Shown here: positions 8,342-19,707 of the stretch, one piece after another
How the letters are laid out: the number at the start of each line of letters is the position of its first letter
Position numbering within the stretch: position 1 is the stretch's first letter
NCBI RefSeq assembly: GCF_027889715.1
Contig: NZ_JAPJZH010000006.1
Location: 238,882-302,881, forward strand
DNA: 64,000 nucleotides
Direction of reading: 5' to 3'
DNA from: Allohoeflea poritis
GTDB lineage: Bacteria > Pseudomonadota > Alphaproteobacteria > Rhizobiales > Rhizobiaceae
The notes under the pieces: generated by a model
Seen by the model: only the letters and a program-made list of their open reading frames with translations
Databases searched by the model: none
What the model was told of the DNA's origin: nothing
Translations under genes and position numbers: made by a program

Positions 8342-9091
8342 ATGGAATTTGTGGAACGCCGCAGTGGAATTTCGCTGTGGCGACAGATCGCCGATCAGAT
8401 CCGCATTGCGATCAGCAATGGGGAATTCAGCGACACGGACATGCTGCCCGGCGAGTTGGCGCTCGCCAAAAGGTTCGAGGTCAACCGCCACACCGTGCGC
8501 AGCGCCATCGCCTCCCTGGCACGCGAAGGCGTCGTGCGCGTCGAGCAGGGCCGCGGGACCTTCATTGCCGGGCATCAGCGGCTTCACTATCCGATCGGGC
8601 GGCGCACGCGATTTTCGGCGGGTCTTGCCGGACAGACGCGCACTTTGTCGGGTTCGCTCAAGGAAAGCCGCATGGAAACCGCCTCCGCCCAGGTCGCACA
8701 GGCATTGGCGCTCGATCCCGGCGCTCCGGTCGTCCGTCTGGTGCGCGTCTCGACGGCCGATGACGTGCCGCTCTCGCGCGCCATCAGCTGGTTCGACGGA
8801 ACACGTTTTCCGGACTTTGCGGAGCGACTGGCGAAGCAACGTTCCATTACCGCGGTCCTGAAGTCATTCGGGATCGACGATTATGTGCGCATCTCGACCC
8901 GCATATCGGCGCACCATGCGGACCCGCAGACACTTGAGGATCTCAGGCTTTCTCCCGGCGCGATCGCGCTGCGCACCGAGGCGATCAATGCGGAGGTCGG
9001 CGGACGGCGGGTCGAATATTCCAACACATATTTCGCCGCCGACAGGATCGAGCTCGATATCGATCACGAAACGCCGTCAACCGGGCTCTGA
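8342..9091 (+). CDS. phnF: GntR/HutC-family repressor PhnF
   Basis: Probable transcriptional regulator of the phosphonate genes. 249 aa. The N-terminal winged helix (about residues 8-75) contains IADQIRIAISNGEFSD, LPGELALAKRFEVNRHTV and LAREGVVRVEQGRGTFI, the standard GntR pattern. The remainder is a UTRA effector domain, with RTRFSAGLAGQTRTLSG and the closing VEYSNTYFAADRIELDID seen in PhnF proteins. It is divergent from phnG. Its 3-prime end overlaps the converging FAD oxidoreductase gene by 15 bp. Confidence 0.93.
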   Translation: MEFVERRSGISLWRQIADQIRIAISNGEFSDTDMLPGELALAKRFEVNRHTVRSAIASLAREGVVRVEQGRGTFIAGHQRLHYPIGRRTRFSAGLAGQTRTLSGSLKESRMETASAQVAQALALDPGAPVVRLVRVSTADDVPLSRAISWFDGTRFPDFAERLAKQRSITAVLKSFGIDDYVRISTRISAHHADPQTLEDLRLSPGAIALRTEAINAEVGGRRVEYSNTYFAADRIELDIDHETPSTGL

Positions 9092-10258
9092 AGCGGCCTT
9101 TCGCAAATGCGTCTCGATGCGGAAGCTCTCGGGCAACGCGTCGCAACCGCCACGCGACACCACTTCGAGCGCGCAAGCCGCCATCTTGTGCGCGATGCCG
9201 AAAGTGATCTTGAACCCGCCGGTCGCGACGGAAAGGTCCGCCCCGCCCGGCAACGCTCCGATCATCGGGTCGCGCCCGATTGCCTTTGGCCGCAGGCCGG
9301 CCCAACGCTCCACAACGGGGGCGTTCTTGAGAGACGGGCACAGTTCGCCGGCGCGCTCAACCAGCGCCTCAAGCTGCCCATCCGTATGCTGGGCATCTTC
9401 GAATTGCATCTCGCTGGTGCTGCCCACCGCGACCGTCCCCTCCTCATGCGGCACGACATAGAGACCGTCAACGAAGACCAGCGGCAGATCACCGTCCACA
9501 TCGGCCTTGAGCAATGCCGCCTGTCCCTTGACGGCGGTGCCCAGCTTGGGAGCCGGAAGGGACAGCATGGCGGCAAGTATATCGAAGCTTTCGAAACCGG
9601 CCGCGATGACCGTGTGGCCGGCGGTGATGGTCCTGCCGGTGCTCGTCTGCACCGTACCGGTCTGGGCATCCAGGCTTTCAAAGCCCTCCCCCTCGATGAG
9701 CGCCTGTCCGACCGCCGCGCGCAACGCCGCCAGATAGCGGCGCGGGCTGATGCGCGCCGCCAGGGTCTCGTGCACCAGACCGTGCGGCATAGCGGCGACA
9801 TCGGGCCAGCCGCTCCCGTATGGCGTATCGAGGATCTGCCACGAAAATCCGGTTTCGCTCGTTCGCCAGACCGTTTCGGTTTTCAGTGACCGCTCGGCGG
9901 CCAGTCCCGCATGATGCGGTTTCACAAGCGGCAGCAGGCGTCCGCATCGGCGGTAGCCACAGGTCAGGCCGGTTTCGTCTTCGAGTTCGCGAACCGCGTC
10001 GCCCAGGCATGCGAGCGCCTCGAACTGGAACTGTTTCTTGGGATTCCAGCGCTCAGGCATGTGCGGCATCAATGCGCCCAGCAGTCCGCCACTGGCACCG
10101 GCGCCCACCTGCTGCTTCTCCAGAACCAGGACCTTGAGACCCGCCTGTTTCGCCAGCCGAGCGATCCATAGTCCGACAACACCCGCCCCTACCACGAGAA
10201 GATCGCAGGACAATTGCGGCGATGCGACGGTATAGGAATTGTCGCTTCGATGTGTCAT
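9077..10258 (-). CDS. FAD-dependent oxidoreductase of the DAO family, possible MnmC-type oxidase
   Basis: 393 aa flavoenzyme of the D-amino-acid-oxidase/glycine-oxidase fold. The dinucleotide-binding motif VVGAGVVG is at residues 22-29, followed by LVLEKQQVGAGASGGLLGALMP. The C-terminus holds RWAGLRPKAIGRDPMIGALPG and a VATGGFKITFGIAHKMA stretch that close the FAD site. It starts 11 bp from the divergent mnmD gene, so the pair may be the two halves of MnmC: this one converting carboxymethylaminomethyl-uridine-34 to aminomethyl-uridine in tRNA, the neighbour methylating it. An alternative is a free amino-acid oxidase. The family call is firm; the tRNA role is inference from context. Confidence 0.75.
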   Translation of the reverse strand: MTHRSDNSYTVASPQLSCDLLVVGAGVVGLWIARLAKQAGLKVLVLEKQQVGAGASGGLLGALMPHMPERWNPKKQFQFEALACLGDAVRELEDETGLTCGYRRCGRLLPLVKPHHAGLAAERSLKTETVWRTSETGFSWQILDTPYGSGWPDVAAMPHGLVHETLAARISPRRYLAALRAAVGQALIEGEGFESLDAQTGTVQTSTGRTITAGHTVIAAGFESFDILAAMLSLPAPKLGTAVKGQAALLKADVDGDLPLVFVDGLYVVPHEEGTVAVGSTSEMQFEDAQHTDGQLEALVERAGELCPSLKNAPVVERWAGLRPKAIGRDPMIGALPGGADLSVATGGFKITFGIAHKMAACALEVVSRGGCDALPESFRIETHLRKAASEPG

Positions 10259-10269
10259 GAGAACGGACC

Positions 10270-10989
10270 ATGAGCCGGCAGGACGACAGGAGCGGCCCGA
10301 GGGGGCGCGGTATAGAATGGCATGCGGGTGATATGCCCTATTCGCCGGAATTTGGCGATCATTTTTATTCGCGCAGCGACGGCCGCGCGGAATGCGGTCA
10401 TGTGTTTATCGCAGGCAACGGCTTGCCCGAACGATGGCGCGACAACAGGAACTTCACGGTCGCCGAGCTCGGATTCGGAACCGGCCTGAATTTCTGCGAG
10501 ACCTGGCGGCTGTGGCGGCGGGAACGCGGCAGTGAAGGCCATTTGCTCTTCGTCAGCTTCGAAAAGTACCCGTTGCGCGCCGACGAGATCGCAAGAGCGC
10601 TTTCCGTCTGGCCGGAGCTTGCGGAATTCAGCAAACGTCTTGTGGAACATTGGCCGGACAATCCACCGGCGGCGGCGCGCATCGATTTCGATGACAATGT
10701 CGCGCTCGAACTGCATGTGGGCGATGCGCTGGAGCGGCTGACATCATGGCCGGACCGGGCGGATGCATGGTTCCTTGACGGATTTGCGCCAGACCGCAAT
10801 CCGGACATGTGGTCGGCCGACCTCATGAAACAGGTCCATGACCACACGGTCCCCGGCGGCAGCTTCGCCACCTATTCCGCGGCGGGATGGGTGCGCCGCA
10901 ACCTTAAAGCGGCTGGTTTTGCCGTCGAAAAACGGAAGGGCTTTGGCGGCAAGCGCGAAATGTGCATCGGCCTTCGGGCTGAAGACTGA
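10270..10989 (+). CDS. mnmD: tRNA (mnm5s2U34)-methyltransferase MnmD
   Basis: SAM-dependent methyltransferase corresponding to the methyltransferase half of bifunctional MnmC. It would complete the 5-methylaminomethyl group on the wobble uridine. 239 aa. The SAM-binding motif ELGFGTGLNF is at residues 66-75; the family hallmark DGFAPDRNPDMWS lies around residue 175, followed by GGSFATYSAAGWVRRNL and GFGGKREM. No oxidase domain follows, so it is a stand-alone MnmD. Its stop is separated by 3 bp from the converging sensor kinase gene, leaving no room for a terminator. Confidence 0.9.
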   Translation: MSRQDDRSGPRGRGIEWHAGDMPYSPEFGDHFYSRSDGRAECGHVFIAGNGLPERWRDNRNFTVAELGFGTGLNFCETWRLWRRERGSEGHLLFVSFEKYPLRADEIARALSVWPELAEFSKRLVEHWPDNPPAAARIDFDDNVALELHVGDALERLTSWPDRADAWFLDGFAPDRNPDMWSADLMKQVHDHTVPGGSFATYSAAGWVRRNLKAAGFAVEKRKGFGGKREMCIGLRAED

Positions 10990-10992
10990 TCT

Positions 10993-13476
10993 CTAGGCGG
11001 GCCTCTCCGCGGCGAGACGAGGAAGCCATTTCTGTAGTTTTTCGCCAAGCTTTGCCACGCTGATGGGCTTGGCCATGCAATCGTCCATGCCGGCCTCGAG
11101 GCAGCGCTGCTGATCGCTTGCGACGGCAAAGGCGGTCACGCCTATGATCGGCACATGTGTTCCCAGTGCGATTTCCGCAGCCCGGATGGCGGATGTTGCT
11201 TCAAGACCGTTCTTCCGCGGCATGGCGACATCCATCAAAATGACATCCGGCTGCCTTTTGCGCCATGCGGCCAGTACCTGTTCCCCATCGGCGACGATGT
11301 GATAGGCGTATCCCAGTTGCTGCAGCGTCTCGGCAAAGACGATCTGGTTGACCTCATTGTCCTCGGCAACGAGGATTTCGATCGTGGGTGAAGCCCGGTT
11401 CACAACGGCTGCTTCTTTCGCAACCGACGCGACAGCAGTGATGGGTGACGTGCCTGTACCTTCGTTGTTTTCCTTCAGCACGGAGATGATCGCCTGACGC
11501 AGCGCAGCGGCATCCGTTATCGATTCGATCTGTGCGGAAATTCCGAGCCTTTCTCTTCCAACCGGATCGAGATCCGGCTGTCCCGAGCCCGACAGTATGA
11601 TCGGCGGCACAGCTCCGATATCCGATGAATGCAATTGCTCCGCCACGGCGACGGCGGCATTTTTGTCCTGCCCGCCGCAAACCAGAATCATGTCGATCGG
11701 CAGTTCCAGATGACCGGCCGCACGCAGGACCTTCAGTCCTTCCTCGGCATCTTCCGCCACGCAGCAGTCAAGCGGCAGGTCGGACAAGGGCTTTGACGCC
11801 CGATCGCAACTGACATCGCCGGCACAGACAAACAGCATGCGCGTATCGGCGTATTCATCCAAACCGTCCCGTTGATCACCGCCCGGATCAGCCACGGGCA
11901 AAGTGAGTTCGAACCAGAACTCGGATCCAGTACCCGGGCTGCTGTCGATCCCTATGTGACCGCCCATGAGCCTGACAAGGCGGGCACACAGTGTCAGGCC
12001 AAGCCCGGCGCTTTCTCCGCTCCGCGAAACAATGTCCGCGGTGCCCGAGAACACATCAAACAGCGACTGACATTTGTCTTCCGAAAGGCCGGGGCCACAA
12101 TCCGTTACGGCAATCCGGATGACGGATTCCCCGCTGTCACCGCCTGTGCGCCGGGCGCTGACGCCGATCTGACCGACATCGCTGCGGGCGATTGCATTGC
12201 CAATCAGGTTGTTGATCACCTGCCGGATCCGAAATGCGTCGCCGACCAGCGGCCGGGACAGTTCGGGATCCAACTCTATGTGCAGGGACAGGTCTTTTTC
12301 CGCGAAGCGGGCGGAGTAGATGGAGGCGACATCCTCGATGACTTCCGCCAGGCTGAACGACTGTTCCCTCAACGTGAGGATGCCGACCTCGCTGCGCGAA
12401 TAGTCGATGACGTCATTGAAAATGTCGAGCAAAGCCTGCGCCGATTTGGTGATCACGTCGGCAAACATCTGCTGCTTCTGATCCAGACCCGACGTTCGCA
12501 ACAGTTCCGCCATGCCGAGAATACCGTTCATGGGCGTACGGATGTCATGGGCCACATTGGCGAAGAACGCAGGCTTGACGGCCTCATCGGCTGCCGCCGG
12601 TTTATCCGCCTCAGCGATCCGGCTGATGTCGGTGCCGATGATGATCCGGTCGCCCTCGGCCGTCGAATGGCCACGCCACAGTGTCGCCCTGCCGTTTTCG
12701 GTGCGGATGGCTTCGTCCTCGCCCATCTCCCGTATTCTGCGCGCCAGGTGGGAGTCGATCCATGTTTGCCGGTCCTCGATGGCATTCTGGATCTGCCCGC
12801 TGTCGGCGACCTCGGCCACCATCTGCTCGAGGCTGCGCCCCTTCGACCAGTCGCGGACGAGAGGATAACGGTCCCGGAACGCCTGGTTGCTGGCGACAAG
12901 ACAGTGATTGCGGTCCCAGACGGCGATCGCGCTGTCCAGCGCGTCGAGCGCCCGCAACATCCGGCTGGAAGGATCAGGCACGGGCCGGGCAGCGGCACCC
13001 GGAAGTCGCACGATGCTGGCGCCGCCTGCATCCTGACTGCCCCGCTTGTCGGCTGCGCCCCTGGCATTGGGCTGCACCGTCCGGTCCTGCCAACCCTCGA
13101 AGCGGACAGGCTGTTTCGCTTCGAGCAGCCCGGCAACGTAGCGAAAACCATTGCTGTCGCTCAGCGGGCGCATGCTGGCACGATACTGCCGCTGATCGTT
13201 CCTGTGCCGGATGATTGTTGTCTGAGGCTTGCCGAACACAAGTGCACGGCGCTCCTTCTCGTCGCGATCATATCCGACCAGCGGCGCGGCGGCGTGTCGC
13301 GTGTCGTTTCCGATCATCTGCCCGGCACTGGCCTGCACGAGGGCACAATAGGCCTCGTTCACCGCGACGTAGCGCAGATCGCCATCCTTGATATATGCCG
13401 GCTGTGCAAGGGACGCGATTTCACGGCACACCGCCTCGAAATCACGTCCCTGCAGACCAGTTGAACCGCCCCTCAC
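10993..13476 (-). CDS. PAS-containing hybrid sensor histidine kinase/response regulator
   Basis: 827 aa, no membrane segment seen, so probably a cytoplasmic sensor. Two PAS-like regions lie at about residues 14-120 and 170-285. The HisKA box ANVAHDIRTPMNGILG places the phosphoryl His at residue 310. The ATPase domain has VINNLIGNAI (N box, about 420), DCGPGLS (about 459) and a GLGL lid (491). A degenerate receiver at about 545-668 has Cys (residue 600) where the acceptor Asp is expected. A complete receiver follows (about 695-820), with Asp749 in ILMDVAMPRKNG. Start is GTG with AAAGGA upstream. No separate response regulator or target is adjacent, so the signal and output are unknown. Confidence 0.88.
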   Translation of the reverse strand: MRGGSTGLQGRDFEAVCREIASLAQPAYIKDGDLRYVAVNEAYCALVQASAGQMIGNDTRHAAAPLVGYDRDEKERRALVFGKPQTTIIRHRNDQRQYRASMRPLSDSNGFRYVAGLLEAKQPVRFEGWQDRTVQPNARGAADKRGSQDAGGASIVRLPGAAARPVPDPSSRMLRALDALDSAIAVWDRNHCLVASNQAFRDRYPLVRDWSKGRSLEQMVAEVADSGQIQNAIEDRQTWIDSHLARRIREMGEDEAIRTENGRATLWRGHSTAEGDRIIIGTDISRIAEADKPAAADEAVKPAFFANVAHDIRTPMNGILGMAELLRTSGLDQKQQMFADVITKSAQALLDIFNDVIDYSRSEVGILTLREQSFSLAEVIEDVASIYSARFAEKDLSLHIELDPELSRPLVGDAFRIRQVINNLIGNAIARSDVGQIGVSARRTGGDSGESVIRIAVTDCGPGLSEDKCQSLFDVFSGTADIVSRSGESAGLGLTLCARLVRLMGGHIGIDSSPGTGSEFWFELTLPVADPGGDQRDGLDEYADTRMLFVCAGDVSCDRASKPLSDLPLDCCVAEDAEEGLKVLRAAGHLELPIDMILVCGGQDKNAAVAVAEQLHSSDIGAVPPIILSGSGQPDLDPVGRERLGISAQIESITDAAALRQAIISVLKENNEGTGTSPITAVASVAKEAAVVNRASPTIEILVAEDNEVNQIVFAETLQQLGYAYHIVADGEQVLAAWRKRQPDVILMDVAMPRKNGLEATSAIRAAEIALGTHVPIIGVTAFAVASDQQRCLEAGMDDCMAKPISVAKLGEKLQKWLPRLAAERPA

Positions 13477-13622
13477 CAGTCATCCTTTGAGTAGAAAACC
13501 CAACGGGTATGTTACGGGTGATTGTGACAAAGTTTCCGCAAATTGCATCTATGAGGATTTGCGGTCTCGGCTTAACCGAACTTTAACCTGCGCGTACACG
13601 GCGTATACATATGAAGGCGCGT

Positions 13623-13635
13623 GTGAAAATTTCAC
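13623..13635. promoter_or_regulatory. Short palindrome in the 13477-13716 gap
   Basis: GTGAAAATTTCAC is a perfect 6+1+6 palindrome. It lies between the sensor kinase start and the terminator of the binding-protein gene, in a 240-bp gap without genes. It could be an operator for the leftward sensor kinase gene, but no regulator is implicated and chance cannot be excluded. Confidence 0.2.
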
Positions 13636-13665
13636 GTAAAACCGGCACCTTATGCGGCCGGAAAC

Positions 13666-13695
13666 AAAAAAGCCGCGGGCGTTTCCACCCGCGGC
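13666..13695 (-). terminator. Rho-independent terminator of the branched-chain amino acid binding-protein gene
   Basis: On the minus strand, 8-bp arms GCCGCGGG and CCCGCGGC (13672-13695) enclose an 8-base loop and are followed by six T residues. It begins 22 bp after the stop of the binding-protein gene. Confidence 0.9.
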
Positions 13696-13716
13696 CCCAA
13701 AGGTCAAAACGGACGA

Positions 13717-14817
13717 TCAGCGATAGTCGTAGGTTCCGTCTTTCCACTCATACCAGACATAGCCCGGCAGCGTGACGTCGCCTTTTTCGTTGAAGCTCAG
13801 ATCGCCGAGCACGGTCGTGAATGTGCCGGAGTCCAGCGCCGGGATGACCTTGTCCGGCTCAGCGGATCCGGCAGCTTTCGCTGCCTCGGCCCATGCCTGG
13901 ATCGCGGCATAGGTATAGAGGACGTAGCCTTCCGGCTCGATGCCCTTGTCGCGGAACTTCTTGACGACATCGACGGCCGCGTCGTTCTTGCGCGGATCCG
14001 GCGAGAAGGTCATGAGGGTGCCCTGACCGGCATCACCGGTGATCGACCAGTATTCGTCGGTTACCAGCGCATCGCCCGAGACAAGCTGCGTGTTCATGCC
14101 CTGGTCGCGCATCTGGCGCACGATCAGGCCGGCTTCGGTGTGATAGCCGCCGACATAGGCGACATCGATGGCTTCCTGCTTCATCTTGGAAACAAGCGCC
14201 GTGTAGTCCTTTTCACCGGCGGTGTAGGCTTCATACATCTTCGCCGCGCCGCCGAGGTCTTCCAGAACCGTCTTCGTGGCATCGGCGAGGCCTTTGCCGT
14301 AAGCGGTCTTGTCATGAAGGATGGCGATGTTCTTGTCGTTGTACTCTTCGAAGAGAAGACCGCCGGCGACAAGACCCTGCTGGTCGTCTCGGCCGCAGAC
14401 GCGGTAAACGTTCGGCCCGCCTTCATCGGTCAGCTTCGGGTTGGTGGAAGCCGGCGAGATCTGCACGATTCCTTCTTCCTCATAGACCTTGGAAGCCGGA
14501 ATGGACGAACCGGAGCAGAAATGCCCGGCCATGAAGACGACGCCCTTGGAAACCATCTGGTTGGCAACGGCCACGGCCTGCTTCGGGTCGCAAGCATCGT
14601 CGCCGACATTGAGCACGAGCATTTCGCCATTGACGCCGCCGGCAGCGTTGATGTCTTCAACCGCCTGCTCGGCACCGGCCTTCATCTGCGCGCCGAAGCT
14701 TGCATACTGGCCCGTCATGGGTCCGGCCGTTGCGATCTGGATGTCTGCCCAGGCCGTGCCGGCACTCAGACCGATGCTGAATGCAAGTGCGGTGGTTGCG
14801 AGTAGATATTTCCTCAT
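13717..14817 (-). CDS. Branched-chain amino acid ABC transporter substrate-binding protein
   Basis: Periplasmic LivJ/LivK-type binding protein (type I fold) for the importer encoded just upstream. 366 aa from the ATG at 14817; this start gives a clean signal peptide (residues 1-24, ending GTAWA before DIQIATAGP) and a GGGAG site 9 bp before it, whereas an ATG five codons earlier has none. Family features: GPMTGQYASFGAQM, AVAVANQMVSKGVVFMAGHFCSG, SPASTNPKLTDEG and VYRVCGRDDQQG. It is separated from the rest of the operon by 108 bp and ends in a strong terminator, so it may be expressed at a higher level from its own promoter. Exact ligand unproven. Confidence 0.92.
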   Translation of the reverse strand: MRKYLLATTALAFSIGLSAGTAWADIQIATAGPMTGQYASFGAQMKAGAEQAVEDINAAGGVNGEMLVLNVGDDACDPKQAVAVANQMVSKGVVFMAGHFCSGSSIPASKVYEEEGIVQISPASTNPKLTDEGGPNVYRVCGRDDQQGLVAGGLLFEEYNDKNIAILHDKTAYGKGLADATKTVLEDLGGAAKMYEAYTAGEKDYTALVSKMKQEAIDVAYVGGYHTEAGLIVRQMRDQGMNTQLVSGDALVTDEYWSITGDAGQGTLMTFSPDPRKNDAAVDVVKKFRDKGIEPEGYVLYTYAAIQAWAEAAKAAGSAEPDKVIPALDSGTFTTVLGDLSFNEKGDVTLPGYVWYEWKDGTYDYR

Positions 14818-14925
14818 GTTTTCAACTCCCATTGAGGTTAATTATCAGGCTAAGATCCGCTTCCTGCGTAACTGTTCCGCATTCTGAATAAAATTGCAAA
14901 TACAATCACGTAGGCAGCCTTCTTG

Positions 14926-15276
14926 TCACCCCTCAGCTTTCTTTTCGCGCCAGCTGAACGGTCCCGATCGCTCGTACAGCCAGCTATATTGGGTCACCAT
15001 CTGACGCACGCGCGTTATCCGGTAACCGAGAAGCGCGGCGGAAATGAGAACCGCCGCGTCAACCACGTAGTAATGCAGGGACAGAAGCGCGCCGCCGAAA
15101 AGCGCGTAGTGAAAAAACCGCACCACCGCCGCCAGGAGCAACGTGTAAAGCACGGGCTGGATGATCGGCCGCCAGTGGGACGCCAAGGCGCGCCCCGTCA
15201 TATAGGCCGCCGCACCGCCGATCACCACGGTCAGCATCAGAAAGGTCGGAAAACTCGTGTCCCACAAAATACCCAT
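14926..15276 (-). CDS. Small membrane protein of the DUF6867 type in the liv operon
   Basis: 116 aa with about three hydrophobic segments (roughly residues 9-29, 41-62 and 68-86) and a basic C-terminal tail ending YERSGPFSWREKK. Proteins of this kind are found between liv ABC genes in Hyphomicrobiales and are annotated as domain of unknown function; that identification is from memory of the family. The ATG overlaps the livF stop by one base, so it is translated with the transporter and may be an accessory membrane subunit. No enzymatic motif is seen. Confidence 0.75.
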   Translation of the reverse strand: MGILWDTSFPTFLMLTVVIGGAAAYMTGRALASHWRPIIQPVLYTLLLAAVVRFFHYALFGGALLSLHYYVVDAAVLISAALLGYRITRVRQMVTQYSWLYERSGPFSWREKKAEG

Positions 15277-16000
15277 CAGTGCGCCCCTCCCTCGAGATAG
15301 GCGGCCCGCACTTCCTCGCGGGCAAGGAGCTCGGCTCCGGTTCCGCTCATGGTGATCTTGCCGTTGACGATCACATGGCCCTGATGCGCCAGCTTCAAGG
15401 CATGATAGGCGTTCTGCTCGACGAGGAACACGGTCAGCCCCTGCTTCTCGTTGAGTTCCTTGATCACCTCGAAGATCTGCTTGACGACCAGCGGCGCAAG
15501 GCCGAGCGACGGTTCGTCCAGCAGCAGCAGCTTCGGACGGGCCATCAGCGCCCGCGCGATGGCCAGCATCTGCTGTTCGCCGCCGGAGAGCGTGCCGCCG
15601 CGCTGATCCTTGCGGTCCTTGAGACGCGGAAACAGCTCGAAAGCGCGCGCGGCATCTTCCTCGAAATGTTCCGGATCGGCGACGGCCGCACCCATCAGCA
15701 GGTTCTCGTTGACGGTCATGCGCGGGAAGATGCGCCGGCCTTCCGGCGACTGCGATATGCGCAGGCGCATGATTTCGTGCGTCGGCAGGCGGGTAATGTC
15801 CCGCCCGTCATAGACGATCTGGCCCGAGCGGGCACGCGGGTCTCCGCAGATGGTCATCATCAGCGTTGACTTGCCGGCGCCATTGGCGCCGATCAGCGTG
15901 ACGATCTCGCCCTCATGGACATCCAGCGTTATGCCGCGCAAAGCCTGAATCTTGCCGTAAAACGTCTCGACGTCGCGGATCTGAAGAAGGGGCGGGCTGC

Positions 16001-16004
<4 letters not shown>
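15276..16004 (-). CDS. livF: Branched-chain amino acid ABC transporter ATP-binding protein LivF
   Basis: 242 aa cytoplasmic ATPase. Walker A GANGAGKSTLMM (about residues 38-49), signature LSGGEQQMLAIARAL, Walker B LLLLDEPSLGLAP and H-loop LVEQNAYHAL; the glutamine of the last motif and the SLGLAP form are typical of LivF. The ATG overlaps the livG stop by four bases. Together with LivG it forms the heterodimeric motor of the first HAAT-type importer. Confidence 0.95.
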
Positions 16005-16867
<863 letters not shown>

Positions 16868-16868
16868 C

Positions 16869-18205
16869 TCAGTGCCCCTCGCCCTGCGCCACCATGTCGG
16901 CCGACACGGACTTCTTCTCCTTCAGGAAGATCGAAGGCTCGCGCGTCGAGATCAGGCCGCGCGGACGCCAGATCATGATCATGACCATGGCAAGCCCGAA
17001 GATCAGCATGCGGTATTGTTCGGCTTCGCGGAAAATCTCGAAGCCGCCGATCATCGCAACCGATGCAATCACCACACCGATCTGGGAGCCCATGCCGCCG
17101 AGAACGACGATGGCCAGGATGAGCGCAGACTCGATGAAGGTGAAGCTTTCCGGCGAAATGAAACCCTGCCGCGTCGCAAAGAACGATCCGGCGAACCCTG
17201 CAAACATCGCGCCCGTCGCAAAGGCCGTCAGCTTTATCGAGACCGTGTTGAGACCGAGCGAGCGACAGGCGATCTCGTCTTCCCGAAGCGCTTCCCAGGC
17301 GCGGCCGATCGGCAGCCGCCGCAGCCTGATGGTCACGAAATTGGTGATCAGCGCCAGCACCAGAATGAGGAAATACAGGAAGATGATGCGGTGGATCGAT
17401 GAATAATCGAGACCGAAGAAATCCGCGAATCCGCCTTCGCCGCGCTTGAACGGTATGCCGAAGAAACTGGGCCTGGGGATGCCGGACAGGCCGTCCGGCC
17501 CGCCCGTGAACTCGTACCAGTTCAAGAGCACAATGCGGATGATCTCACCGAATGCCAGCGTCACGATGGCGAGATAGTCGCCGCGCAGCCGCAGCACGGG
17601 AAAGCCGAGAATGATACCCCAGAACGCCGCCAGGATCCCGGCGAGCGGCAGGCAGATCCAGAAGGACAGGCCGAAATACTGCGCAAGCAGCGCATAGGAA
17701 TAGGCGCCGACCGCGTAGAAGGCCACATAGCCGAGATCGAGCAGGCCCGCCAGACCGACGACAATATTCAGGCCCCATCCGAGCATGACATAGGTCAGGA
17801 TGAGAATGCCGAGGTCGAGCAGGTAGCGGTCGGTGAAAGGCAGGAACGGAAACACGACGGCAAACAGCAGCACGATGGGAACAAAGGCCTTGCCGGTCTT
17901 TGCCAGGAACTCCGTGTAGCGCGTCTGCAGAGCCTGCGGCACGAATGTCCTGTCGGTTCCGCCCGGCCGGCGCCAGACGGTCAGGAGCAGGATCAGCCGC
18001 CCGATGACAACAGCGGCAATGACGAAGAACGCTTCTTCGAACCGCAGGACCAGCGACAGTCCGCCGGTCGCGGTCTCGGTCTTGAAAGCAATGGTGGAGC
18101 CGAAGATGGCGGCACCGAGCAACGCCGTGATCGCCAGGTCCTTGCCGATTTCGGCAAGTTCCAGGCCGCCGCCGGCTCCCGTGCCGGTTTGTGTCGCCTC
18201 AGCCA

Positions 18206-18206
<1 letters not shown>
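16869..18206 (-). CDS. livM: Branched-chain amino acid ABC transporter permease LivM
   Basis: 445 aa inner-membrane permease. An N-terminal extension of about 130 residues with three hydrophobic segments precedes the conserved core, which starts at [44 protein letters not shown]. The core contains [20 protein letters not shown] and the ATPase-contact loop [20 protein letters not shown]. Its start overlaps the livH stop by one base. Confidence 0.95.
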
Positions 18207-19141
<935 letters not shown>

Positions 19142-19707
19142 TCGCTTCCCCAATACTCCCGCATGCCGATACCCGTTCGACGGCGCGGCCTTCAGGGCCG
19201 TCGCCCTGCGTGCGCTAGCCGTTTCGATCCCGAATTCCGAAATACCAGCATCCCGGCTTTTCACCGGTGTGTGGCAACATCGAATTGTTTTTGAAGAACA
19301 GGCCCTTGGGGTCAGCACACCGCGCCGACCGGATTGTTCCCGAGAACCGGCCGACGATTACCCAATTCGCTTGCCAAACACCTGCCGGCAGCATGCTTCC
19401 CCGATCTGCGCCTTGACGACGCTTTTTGTTCAAGTCGCTAGAATGGCCAAATTTGTTTGGAGATCAACCCCTATTTATGCCCGCCCGGATCACGACATTC
19501 GACCGCGCGCAGACAAAAACCAAACGCATCCCGCCGTGCCGTATCCACGCCCCATTGTGCCGCAAAACGCGGTTTTTCTTTGCAAGCCGACATGCGGATG
19601 TTAAGGGACTCCCCAAAAGCCCGGTTGTTTGCGGGCGACCGCTGCAATCTTCCCGAACAGGACGATTGCGGACAGCAAGCAATCGACAACAACAAAATCG
19701 GGGAAGC
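19142..19707. other. Divergent intergenic region between the two liv-type transporters
   Basis: 566 bp without a supportable gene; it must hold the promoters of livH (leftward) and of the second transporter (rightward). Short open frames here lack ribosome sites and known motifs. An 8-bp palindrome CACCGGTG sits at 19262-19269, but nothing else points to a specific operator. The palindrome found before the iclR gene is not repeated here. Confidence 0.6.

Noticed and set aside
11872..13464. 530-codon plus-strand frame
   Set aside because: Lies wholly antisense to the hybrid kinase, has no domain motif or ribosome site.
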